Assembly (NCBI RefSeq): GCF_029867415.1
Contig: NC_081182.1
Location: forward strand, 18,635,983-18,699,982
From: Vicia villosa
Taxonomy: Eukaryota > Streptophyta > Magnoliopsida > Fabales > Fabaceae
Direction: 5' to 3'
Length of the DNA: 64,000 bases
Shown: piece after piece, positions 44,095 to 55,469 of the stretch
How positions within the stretch are numbered: the first letter of the stretch is position 1
Layout of the letters: each line of letters begins with the position of its first letter
The notes under the pieces: model-generated
What the model was told of the DNA's origin: nothing
Seen by the model: only the letters and a program-made list of their open reading frames with translations
Databases searched by the model: none
Position numbers and translations under genes: made by a program

Positions 44095-47000
44095 GTTGCT
44101 GAATATAAAATTGACACAATTCTTCTTTGATTTTTTCCAACTTAAGTCTCGTGTAAGAAGCAGCATAGAAGTCATCAAAGTATTACATAACAAAAACATA
44201 ATATGAATGATTTAGTTAAATGTAATAAATTATAAGAAATTATCTTAAGTTATAAATCCATACCGTGATTGGAATCTCTAATTGATTCGTTTGAATGATT
44301 TCTTTCATAAACCTCAAAACATAGTATCCACAATCTGAACTGTTTCGCTGTATCGGACACTACATAGAAAAACAAATAAGATTTTATAGTTGTCTTGTTT
44401 TATCAAGTAGCATAAATATTATAAGCAAAATTGTGAAAATTAATGTACCTCCACTTTGATCCAAGTAATGTTGTTTGATTTAGTCCGGGATACCTGTGCG
44501 TCTCTTTGACTTCGAAACACTTGTATTGATCTAACAAAAATATAAAAGCATATGTTTAGATCAATCTCACAAATAATTAAATATATAAATATACACGAAT
44601 ATTTAGAACGATCCCACTTACGTATCAATCATTGACTTCATAGCCGAATAATTGGTCCACTCACCATCTATCGAATTCAGAAGATATACCACTTCTCTTA
44701 TAGGGTTGATAGCAAGCAACAACCAGTGTACTCTATAAATTAAAACAATAGTTTATATGAAAGTTTTGCTACGCAAAAGAAACAAAGATTAGATGAACCA
44801 AGAATGAGAAACTAACCCTACTGGTCGGGTATTATACGCCCAAAGAATCGGACTTTCTGTATTGCTGGTGGACAAGAATCTATCGACTAAGCGTTGTCTA
44901 ACTGATTCTGGTTCCGTAGCAATTGACATTCCGCTGCAATGGGCAGAAGACACGAAACGGAATTTGTTTGACAATGCAGTCCCGCGCAACACTTTGTCAT
45001 ACAACAACCTTAAATAAAAACATAATAAACATTAGATTATTTTCATTGAAATGTGTAAATAAATTGTTCGACTAATTAAATAATATATCGGATGAGTGAA
45101 TATTACCGGATGTATGAGTGCATATTACCGACGCCTAGTTGTTCATGCGTAAAAATCTCTTCCAAGTCATCTAGTGCAATATTTCACATGAATTCAATAC
45201 CAAAGATACCTTCATCCATATTGATTTCACGGAAAGCACCATCCTTCAAATCGGACATATCAACAAGTGTTCCGAGCGTCGTCCGGTATCGAGGCACAAA
45301 AGCACCACCTTTTTTGCCGCTGGCTTCGGAGGACCCTTGGGTGGTACGCTACGAACTTGCTGCGTCACTTGTTGTGACCCCCGAGCAGATGCCTAAAAAT
45401 CATATAAGTTAGGTAAAATATAAAATCATGTAGTTTTATATTTAGATTATATATTAACACTTTAAATGTACCTCTTTTAGTGATGCAACAGACTCCTCCT
45501 CCTGTAAAATCCCTTTACCCTTAATTGCGGGTTTTGTAGGAGCAGTCTAAAATTAAAATGTAAAAAATAATTAACGTAACGGTGCAGAATTGACATTCGA
45601 AAACTAAATGATTCATAATGGTTTTCAATATACCTCATCACCAATGATAGTGAGCTCCGAGGGCCATGCAACAAATGACCCTATTGCATCTCGCAACAAT
45701 GTTGTCTCTGAGACCATGTCAGGTACCGGTAGCACCGCATCATGATCTAATACAACATCAACTGATACTTTCAGGTGTCCATCCGGGAGCGGCCTATGGT
45801 GAAGTAAATCTCCCAAAGTGTTGTGCACTTTTCCCTTGCCAACTAGGCGATAATTCGGTGACGATAAGTATAGTTGGCAAGATGAAATGCCCTAAACCAA
45901 TAGTAAATATAGAGTCGTTATCATTAATAAAATATAACAATTTGTAAGGAAAAAAATTTATAATTACCTCGGGAAATTTTCTTTGACAGTTGATATTAAC
46001 TTTATCACTAGTTTCTTTCACCGATGAAGTATTGCACTTTTCTCTCATATATATCTCTTTATCTCTTTGCAATTCAGAGACTTGTGCTTGTAATTCCTGC
46101 AATTTTTGCAACACTTCTTCATTGGTAGGATTTCTTCTCCTAGAATGCTTGTAAAAAGAGTTTGGAGTCACACCATGACCTTTACCCCTCACCCGACCAG
46201 GATACTCAGGAGCATTTAGTGCTCTACTAAGTACGCTCCTATCATCCCGGTCCTCACCGGTGGATACCGATTACGACATGGTCTCCTGTAATTCATTTAC
46301 ATTTCAATAATTATTAGTGGAGATAAAAAAATCAATTATATATTAAAAAACATTTGATTTAATTAAAGACACAATGTTATACTTACACATTCAGCATAAA
46401 CTCTTTGAACATCGGGATCGACAGTTTGATTCTTGCCCACACGAGCTTCCTTCCACAACACATGTACTGGAAGTGAGGTTTCCTCACTTTTCGTCTCCTC
46501 TAACTATACATTGACACAAATGATAAAATCTTCAAATAAAATACATTTAGACAATTAATTAAAACGCATTTCTATTTATTTACAATTTTTTCCTCTAAGC
46601 GTGCATATCCCAAATGCCCTTTTTTGTATGGATACGCGGGTTGTGATGCTCTCGCACTATTTGTGGCACTCCTTTTTCGAAAAGCTTCATCTCTTTGCTC
46701 TAAAAACTTAGCCCAATCTTCTTCATCAATGAATAGCTCATATTTTTTTGGCCGTCCCGGTGCCTCTTCAAGAAAGTTTCCATCTTTATCCTTAAGATAT
46801 GTGTTTGTTAAAAAAGCTTTCCACCCTCTATATCTTTTTCCGGCCAAACCAAGTATGTAGCGTTTACGCTCATCTGGTATGTTAAAAGACCTCTGCAAAA
46901 AAACATACGCATGGAGTGTGTTAGTATAAGTAATTTAAACAAATTATCGTCAAGATAATAACAACAACCATATATAATACCTTAAGCTCGTCCCAAATCG

Positions 47001-47274
47001 CGTCTTTTTTCTCGTCCAACTCTTCGCTTTTCATATTCCATTTAGCTACGGAGACTGGAATATGCATACGAACAAGTGTACCATTATAGCTTGTCAACTT
47101 TGCTGAATTAGGACCAATTGGTTGGTTATCAGAATTCTATTCCAAATTATATATTAATCCTTGGTCTCTATGTCGAATGATTCCCTTCATAATGGTGATG
47201 CCTCGTGCAACTTCTTTTGATGATGTATCAGGTGGAGCATCTCTATCTTGTGAGTTTTCTTGATTACTAGCCAT
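44095..47274 (-). pseudogene. CACTA transposase-associated gene (Transposase_24 plus Ulp1-like protease), decayed
   Basis: Minus-strand exons can be followed at 47274-46981, 46892-46584, 46503-46387, 46285-45968, 45891-45634, 45546-45472, 45392 to about 45106, about 45008-44817, and further pieces to 44095. The first two carry the plant Ptta/En/Spm transposase domain (PIGPNSAKLTSYNGTLV, KRYILGLAGKRYRGWKAFLT, GRPKKYELF). Later come ALNAPEYPGRVRGKGHGVTP and VDVVLDHDAVLPVPD with SFVAWPSEL. The last part is an Ulp1-type cysteine protease with WLLLAINPIREVVYLLNSID and CPIQRNSSDCGYYVLRFM. Damage: a TAG in exon 1, a TAA in the exon at 46285, a one-base frameshift at the A-run near 45310, and a TGA at 45184-45186. 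Host function or TNPA-like DNA binding is not claimed. Confidence 0.8.
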
Positions 47275-47449
47275 TGAACTTGTATCAAACAAACTAAAGC
47301 ACATTAGTACACTATTAATAAGTTAACAATCTATACAAGTCAAATGGAAGTCAAACCATGCATGTACAAGTAAATCGGAATCGAAATCGGTGAAATCAAA
47401 ATAAGCGCCAAAAAAAGAAAGTTTTCAGAATTGAACAAAATTTACATGG

Positions 47450-50400
47450 TGTCATACCCCAAAATTTTCCCACCACATCTTTACTCAAACTCAGAAGCTC
47501 AAGACTTGACTGATTGTACGCTCTCCTAAACAACAACCCTCAAACTAGGGTTTTGATCTCTGCAAAGACAAAATCAAGTTACAAGACCTCAAATGGAACC
47601 CTTGGTCTCTCATACGCCCCAAAGGATCCTCATGCCAAGTTGTAAGCTCTGATTCATAGGATTGCTCAGTCAAAAGTTCAAATGGTCAACAGTCGACTAG
47701 TTTGACCTAAAAGTCAACTGTGGTCAAAGTACAGTCAAAACTCCTGATCTTTTTTTCAACATCCTTATTTTGAAGTATTATTCACCATTTGATCAAGAAT
47801 TGATTGTGGTTCATCAAGAAAAGATCAGAAATCAACAAAGTCAAGAGTTTCTAAATTAGGGTTTTTAAGGAGAAAGTCAACCCAACTTTGACCAGCCATA
47901 ACTTTCACATGGGACCTCAGAAATTTTCCATTCAAAGCTCAATTTGAAGGAAATTGAATTCTCTACAATTTTGTCTCTCACAAGCCAAGGCCAGAAATGC
48001 ACCATTTGAGAGATATGAGCTAATACATTACAGGTCCTTCTAAAAGATCGCCAAAAGGCATTTTTTTCTCAAAGCTCATAACTTGAACATGGTAGACTCA
48101 ATTGAGATGAAACCAAAAGGAGCTTTTAGAGGACTCTTTAAGCTTTCTAAAAAGTCCCAGAACATGTTCATACCACAAAAATTGAAGGAGATATGAGGCT
48201 CAAAAGTTGGTCAAATTTCAAGAAGTGCATGAAACCATAATTGAATAATTTTGTGTTTTTGAACTAATGGGCTTAGGTTTTGGACTTCAAACATACATAT
48301 GACCCAAATAAGGAACTATAAGGCCAATCTCATATCTTTGGCATTTTTTAATTTTATTTATTTGAATTTTATTCATTTAAATGCAAAATAAATTAGGTAA
48401 AACACCAAAAATAATGAATTAAATTATAGGACTTTGTTTTGGATCATATAAGAACCCAAGAAGTATTTAGAAATCATGGGAATTTCGTTGATGAAGAAAT
48501 TGAATTTTTATTTTATTTATTTTTTATTTTTATTCAATATAAATCAAAGAAAAATAACATAAATTCATATTAATGAGTGATTCGATTTTCTCAATCATAA
48601 AAACTACTCTTGGGGCTCAAGTAAATATAATATTTTGATTAAAGGAAGATTGAGTCAATTATGGAAGGTTTTATGGTGATTTTTCAATCAAATTTCTTCA
48701 AATATTTTCTCTCACCAATCTCATGATTCAAGCCCTTATTTCCAACCCTAGTCTCACTCATATATATAAGATAGCATTCACACATCAAGGGAGAACGAAA
48801 ATTAGGTGAAGAAGAAGAGTTTCAAAGTTTGCCAAAAAATCCAAGAAGAGGTGCAAATCAAAAGCTCGTATTCCAGCCACTTCTAAAGCCAAAAGATTGC
48901 TTCATCCAACTCCTAAGGTATCATAGAGTAATCTTGCAGGTTTTATAATATGTAAACATGTTGCAGACTCGGGTACCAAAATCTCCATACTCATGCATAT
49001 TTTGTTTTTTCGTATTTCATAAACTAACATGCTTTAACGTGATTTAACCATTTTGTTTGAGTATATGGAGTGTTTTAGGGGAGAATAGAACCATCCTCCA
49101 TGAATTTTGAGGCCCAAACCAAAGCTTACCATGGCTAGGGCATGAAGGTTATGCACCTTCGTTCTTGTACTTGCAGGCGTTTTTAATGAAAACTAATATC
49201 ATCATTGTGTTCGCAAGGCCCGATTTAGGTGATATGGGTGTTTGCTTCTTGTTGTTTGGCGTGTTTTCGCAGGTCTCACATAGCAGCCATGGAAAACGTT
49301 AGCACCTGCGGAAAAATCCGCAGGAAAATCCATGGAGGATTCCGCAGCTATTTCCGCAAGTTAGAAGGAAGAAGATGATGACTGGGATGGTGGACTCATT
49401 GACCACATGCGTGTTCGCTTCTGGTTGGACGGTCAGCGTTTCCGTCCCTCTCTCTCCCACGCGCAACGTGTTGATTGGTTGGTCAACAAAACCAATCCCT
49501 CTCTCCTCGTTTCATTGGCTCTCTCCAATAACTAGGTACCCACTTTGACTTTTGCTTAAAGAAAATAGCCTTAGTGCGTTTTATTCCTTATATTTTATTC
49601 AAGTTGTATCTTATTTGAATTAACATACGCAGCTCAATGGAACCAGAAGCATTTGGCCACCTCCAAGTCCTGGGTTCGAACCCAGGTAGCGTTAATTATT
49701 TTTAAGCAATTGTTTATTCGCGGATCCAGTATGGCTCTCTCCACGCACCTCACGATACACCTTCAGCGCCAACCATAGGATGCTTGCACGCTCAAATCCG
49801 AGGGTGTCTGGGATGCGTCTCCACAATGGACACTCAGCATCTGACCCCACTAGATCCAACGCCCCAGGTTTCTTCTTTCCTTTTTTTTCTCTCTTTTTCA
49901 GCTTTTTTTTTATGTTCTGTTTTTTTAGTTTTATTTTTCATTCAATAATTAGGCTAATTAACTAATAATTAGAGTTTTTTAATGATTAATTAGGATCAGC
50001 ATAATAACTAATTTAATCTCTCTTCTTAAATTAATTAATTAGTTAATTAGGTTAAAATAATTAGTAATTAGAATTATTTTCTTTAATTAGTTAACTTTAA
50101 TTTAGAAATTAGGTTAATTAATTTTAAGCTAATAATTTTAGGTTTAATAATTTTAATTAATTAATATTAGGCTAATTATTTTAGGTTTTAATAATACTTA
50201 TTAGTTTTAGGTTTTATCATCAACCTTTGCCTTTGGTAGGTGTTGTCCATTAACTTAGTGTGTCGAGTTTCTCATAAAACCTTCATTCCCTAAAAATCAG
50301 ATTAACTTAGTGTGTCGAGTTTCTCATAAAACCTTCATTCCCTAAAAATCAGGGTTTACCCTGAATGTTTTCAAAACCTTTGCCTTTTTCAGAATCTCTT

Positions 50401-51681
50401 TTATTTATTATCAATGCCTTGTATTTGCCACAAAAAGTTTTCTACCTTTCTCTTCTTCATTTTTCAGGGTTAACCAAGATCCTTCAGCCACGCGCTACCA
50501 GATCAAAAAGCTAAGTTTTCTAATTTCTCTTGTTTAAATATCATTTTATTTTTATTTTATTCTGCCTTTTAATAGGGTTTGTCTCAATAGCCATTGAATC
50601 TGTAATACACTAACCATTTTAATTTTCTTTTTTTTAATTTTTAGTTTCAGAGTTCGAGGAAGATCAAGGCATTCAAGGATGTTTAAAACTAATTATTGTT
50701 CCCTCTTATTTTCTGTTTTTATTCCCCCTTCCCTGCAGGTGTTTATTGTAATAGCGTAGGACTTTTATCTTTCCGCCTTTAATTTCTGCAATTTTAGAAC
50801 TGCGTGGTTAGTAATCTTAGGGAGTGCAAGCCTTGAAAATGAATTAGATCACTAATTATTAGATAAAATTATCTGAATGTTAATCACGTGATTGTTGCAC
50901 CCACACAACTTTAGGGTAATTCCTCTCGTTGCCTTGTTGCCTTATTATCTGTTGCATGTTGCCTCTAAGTATACTAAATAGTCAAAGTCCCTCGATTCCG
51001 AGGATACCTAAAGTAAGGTTGCCTAAAAAGAGATTGAAAATCATCTAGTCCCTCGAAGTTGCCTCGGTAAAAGATGATTGTCTCAATTGCTAAGGTATCC
51101 TCGCATGATGCCTAAAAAGATTAATGACTATTATATCCTTCCCTTAGACTACCTACCCTCTTTATGGCAAGGGACAGTCTTATGGCGAACGATTATTCTC
51201 GGTGACCCTTAAACATCCAATTGAAAGGCTTCCTGCCCTCTCATGGTATGGATAGACCCTTTCGCCTGAAAAGCTAAAAGAACGAATTTTAAAACTTAGG
51301 GTAGTTGCTATTAATTGCTTGCTCTTATTTCAATTTCAAATTCAAATCAAAATATTTTCCCACTTCTTTTCAAAATCAAATTCAAAAAGACCACGCTTAT
51401 TTACAAGCTAAAGTTCTTCTTCGAAATCTTTTCTTATTCAAAATCTTTTCAAACAAATTCAAACAAACAAGTGAGCTAAGCAATTAAGAGCCTATGGATA
51501 ACCATGGATGCAAAGGGTGCCTTACACCTTCCCTTTGTATAACTTACCCCCCGAACTCAAAATCTTTTCAAAAGGTCTTTTTCTGTTCTTTTAGCCTTTC
51601 TATAATTGGATAAAATAAAAGTCGGTGGCGACTCTTGCTTAACCGCGACATTTCGGATAAAAGTTAGTTCACCGTATTACA
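47450..51681 (+). repeat. 5' LTR of the Ogre-like element (4232 bp)
   Basis: It starts TGTCATACCCCAAAATTTTC and ends CACCGTATTACA. A TATATATAAG box is at 48761-48770. It differs from the 3' LTR by scattered substitutions and small indels; in the first 740 bases I count about 19 differences, with later parts closer. It contains a tRNA-like segment and an exact 52-bp tandem duplication (50249-50300 and 50301-50352) that the partner also has. Confidence 0.93.
49629..49683 (+). other. tRNA-like segment (A-box/B-box type) in the 5' LTR
   Basis: GCAGCTCAATGG (49629-49640) resembles a pol III A box, and GGGTTCGAACCC (49672-49683) fits a B box, at a spacing usual for tRNA genes and tRNA-derived SINEs. 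The full sequence does not close a proper acceptor stem, so it is not called a tRNA gene. It may be an internal promoter remnant or a chance palindrome. Confidence 0.4.
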
Positions 51682-51683
51682 GA

Positions 51684-51703
51684 ACTGGCGACTCTGCTGG
51701 GGA
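51684..51703 (+). promoter_or_regulatory. Primer-binding site of the Ogre-like element
   Basis: Just after the 5' LTR comes ACTGGCGACTCTGCTGGGGA. Ogre elements are known to use a tRNA-Arg primer, and this string fits that description. The exact tRNA was not checked. Confidence 0.65.
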
Positions 51704-52867
51704 TGCTTTCGAATAAAAGAGGGGTTACCTTAGAGCTAGGATCACTTTAAATTTGTTTGACTTGTTTGCTTTATCTTTAAAAGCCGTTTTTGGGTACTCT
51801 GTTGTGTGAAAGATCCTACACCGGGATCTAGTGTACCTCAGGTATGTGGCATTAGACCAGGGAGGCTGTACGACATGTATCGTTATGGTTGAACTGGTGG
51901 CCACCGTTAGTGTGACGCTTTGGTTTGTCCTGATGGCCCTTGAATATGATCGAGGAGACATTTGGCTACCGCGTGGTGTCATAAGCACTAATTCACCCTT
52001 AGAACCCTAGTTGAACTTGAATTTGGCCTATAGGAAGTAGCGAGATAGCTGGCTTTGGATTCCTGACTGAAGCCGGTTGATACTCGATGCTACACTCATT
52101 GAGATTGGACTCTAGGGATGCTTTTGGCTGGCCGATCGAGTGCCATTTTGAGACAATGCCTGCGAGAAAGATCAGGGATATGAGCACCATAGAACTCGGT
52201 TACTATTCTAGGACAGGTTGAACCAACTAAACTTCAGTGGGGAGGGTACTTACCTATGAACTTTATGCAAGCCCCTAAACCTAAGGACACTTGTGTGACT
52301 TGCTTGTGTGTGTTACTAACCCTTTGGCTTCTTTGAAGGATTTCCTTGTAGGACTTGTTTGTCCTTATTACCTTATGTTTTGCCTGACGCATTGCATTCG
52401 CATAACATCATGACGTCATAACATCATAACATATCATATTAACTAACCCTTTCAAGGATCTTAGGGATTTAGGGCGCACAATTTCAGGTACTCTTATCAA
52501 GGACTGAACTCTTATCTAGGGGCAAGAGGATTTATTTTCCTCTGGCCACATACCTTCCAATTAAAAGGCTCAGTACCTATCAAGGGGCATGAGGATTTAT
52601 CTTCCTCTAGCCATATACCTTCAAATGCAGAAGTATCCTGAATCAGAGGCGATGACCCACTCGATATGGTGAGCTTGATACTCAAAGAATGACGTTCAAG
52701 GACGAAAGCCAAGATTCTTTAGACGAAGTTGCAACCGGTTTAATTTCTAATGTTGCTAACTAAACTCCTAAAGATCCTTGAAAAACATTGCATTTGCATT
52801 CATAACATCGCATAACAGGTTTCTTACAATCGATCTCTCATCCGTCCTCGCTGTTTATTTCAGCATC
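51704..52867 (+). other. 5' untranslated leader of the Ogre-like element
   Basis: About 1.2 kb between the primer site and gag. No long frame is convincing. Ogre elements often carry an extra open frame upstream of gag; I cannot recognise one here. Short repeated phrases (CAAGGGGCATGAGGATTTAT and a near copy 60 bases earlier) are present near 52515-52605. Confidence 0.5.
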
Positions 52868-54244
52868 ATGAATCTCGAGCAATCAGTTAAAGATCTCCAA
52901 GCTCAAAATGCTGAATTCCAAGCCTTGATTCTGAATTTGTCCAAGGGGCAGGAAGAGCTGAAAACCATGCTGACTAAAAAGAAGAAGAAAGGAAAGAAGA
53001 CTCTGGGGAAAAGGCTTAGGCCGATCTTACAACTCAGGGAAGCTGAAGTTTCTGAAGACAGTGACGACGATGAACAAGATGATGATGCTAGCATCAAAAC
53101 TGATGCAAAAAGTAACCATGATTCTGCCAAGCTCTCTGAAGAAGAAGAGGACCATTACCATGATAATGAACATCGAGACGACAAATACAAGCTGCTTGAA
53201 GAATGTATGAAAGCCATGGAGATCCAGAAGGTACCTGGGCTGGATTTTGAAGAACTTGGACTCATCTCTGGAGTTATCATCCCTCCGAAGTTCAAGATTC
53301 CGACTTTTGCTAAATATGACGGAGTCTCTTGTCCTAAATTACACTTGAGGTCTTATGTGAGAAAGATTCAGCCTCATACTGCTGATAAGAAGCTCTGGAT
53401 CCATTTTATTCAAGAAAGCTTATCTGGAACACAACTCGAATGGTACTATCAACTGGAGGGTGCCAACATCCATACATGCGAAGATTTGGCAACTGCTTTC
53501 TATGTGCAATACCAATACAATGCTGACCTTGTGTCGACCCACGTGCAACTACAAAGTATGTCTATGGGGCCGAAGGAAAGTTTCAAGGAGTATGCTCAGA
53601 AGTGGAGAGACTTGGCTGGAAGAGTTCAACCTCCTTTGGCTGACAGAGAGCTGGTTGATATGTTTATGAGCATGCTGACTGGTCCTTTCTATAGTCATTT
53701 GCTGGGAAGTTCATCATCTGGATTCACTGAACTTATACTGACTGGGGAACGTGTCGAGAACGGCATCCGAAGTGGTAAGATTTAAGCTGCTACATCCTTA
53801 GGTGTTACAAAGAAGCATTTCAATGGGAATTCAGATTCAAATGATGTGTATGGTCAGAAAAGGAGTAACCATGACCAATCTGTTGGGGCAGTTGTGATCT
53901 CCACACCGGCACCTCAAAAAGGTCGTCAAAACAAGTCAGAGACACCTAAGCGTCAATTCACAAAGATCAATATGTCACTGGCTCAGGCATTACAATATCT
54001 GATGAAAGCAAACTTGATTACTGTAAAGGATCCTCCCGTGAATCCCAACACTTCCTCTCCTCGCTATAATCCCAACGCGAGGTGTGCGTATCATTCCAAT
54101 AGTCCTGGACATGACACCGACAATTGTTGGACATTGAGGAACAAGATTCAAGACATGATCGATGCTGGTGAAATTGAATTCAACCATCCCAAGACTCCTA
54201 TAGTGATCACTGCTCCCATGCCTAGTCACGACAAGATTGATTAA
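52868..54244 (+). pseudogene. Ogre-type gag, one frame with a single in-frame stop
   Basis: The frame starts MNLEQSVKDLQAQNAEFQ and keeps phase to the TAA at 54242-54244 (458 codons before it). One TAA at 53783-53785 interrupts it. In order: an N-terminal coiled-coil-like helix with a Lys-rich run, an acidic linker, the capsid core (GTQLEWYYQLEGANIHTCED, YNADLVSTHVQLQSM, FKEYAQKWRDLAGRVQPPL, MLTGPFYSHLLG), and a Cys/His segment CAYHSNSPGHDTDNCWTL near the end. These are the hallmarks of Tat/Ogre gag. Normally protease and pol would follow; here the frame ends and only untranslated-like DNA comes next. The start was chosen as the first ATG that precedes the coiled-coil part. Confidence 0.88.
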
Positions 54245-55464
54245 TATCTAGAAGGATGAACTCTTTAGATCATTAGATTTACTTTCATTTGCAATTTCTT
54301 TTCTGTTTGTTTAAACATTCGACTTATGATAGACATTATCTGTTTTAATAATCATCATCAGTGCATTGCATATGTTTGTCTTGAATAAATCATTTCGCTA
54401 TCACTCATTTTAAATTATGTCTTTACTTTGCATGTGTTTCGTGATATTCAACTCCTACTAAGCTGTAAGCCTCTTGAGGGAGGATGACGAAAACGATACC
54501 GCAGCCTTATACAATATGCTTTCGAACGGACTATGCTGACGATGTACAGGCATTGTTTCAATTCCTAAATAGTGGAGATATAAGGATGTTAATCCCTCGT
54601 CAACCCCTTTGAGCCTAAGAAGTAGAAGTTTCTTTCTTGTACTAATTAAAACCCTTAATCATAACCTGGGGCAGGGTAGTTCTCAGTTAATTTGGATGTG
54701 CATTCTATTTTAAGAGAATCATTCAGTACACCTTTCAACAAAGGTTTCAATCACAAGCGTTCATCCGCACACATCAAAGAAGTGTTGGAGTTGTCAATCA
54801 AAAGCCAATAATGTTTCATCAATCATTAAGCAAAGCAGTCAATATCTTTCAAAAAGAAAAAAAAATGAAAAAACATATATACAAAGAAAAGCCTGCTAAG
54901 TCAAGAATCAAAAAAGATGACTTAGGCAAAAATCAAGGCATCCCGCTGACTGTAAGCTCAAAATAGACAATTCAGGCAAAAGTTAGGGATTTCAAAAAGA
55001 TGAAAAAAGAGAAGTCAACAAATTCTTGAACAACACAATGTTGCGACTACCAAAAGGAAGAAGTGACTGCCATCTCAAAAGTTCCCTTTGTTTGTGAACC
55101 ATCATCATTATCAAAGGTGCAAATCCAAGAGTCTAGTGGAACCTGAATGCATAAGTTGAATTAACTGAGCTTAGGGCTGAAGATCATCACGAAGAGGGGT
55201 GGGTACAATCAAATTTTGAGCCTTTATCCGTTGCTTCTTAAACTGTGAACCAAGCCACGTTACAACCCTTGAAAGTCCTAATTGAAGCATGGTTAGTTCG
55301 AAAGCATACTATCACCAAAAAGGTATCCCGACTCCTTAAGGTTTACTACCAATGCTAGGTTGATATCCTGTTTTTTACAAACATCATGTTTTTATAAATA
55401 TCATGATTTTACATCTCCAGTTTTAATATTTTTCAAAAACTCAAGACAGACATACGCACTGCAT
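54245..55464 (+). other. Ogre-like element interior after gag, no pol
   Basis: Untranslated-type sequence. I looked for protease DSG/DTG, reverse transcriptase YVDD/FLDD and integrase HHCC or DDE patterns in all frames and found none. The region directly after gag has the look of the sequence found after pol in complete relatives, which suggests an internal deletion. Confidence 0.6.
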
Positions 55465-55469
55465 CTCAT

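Noticed and set aside
47280..47449. Right end of the CACTA element just before the Ogre-like LTR
   Set aside because: No TAGTG-type terminus pairs with CACTACTACGG here; the Ogre-like insertion must lie inside the CACTA element.
49629..49690. Functional tRNA gene in the LTR
   Set aside because: The acceptor stem does not pair and the T-arm is imperfect in normal register; kept only as a tRNA-like segment.
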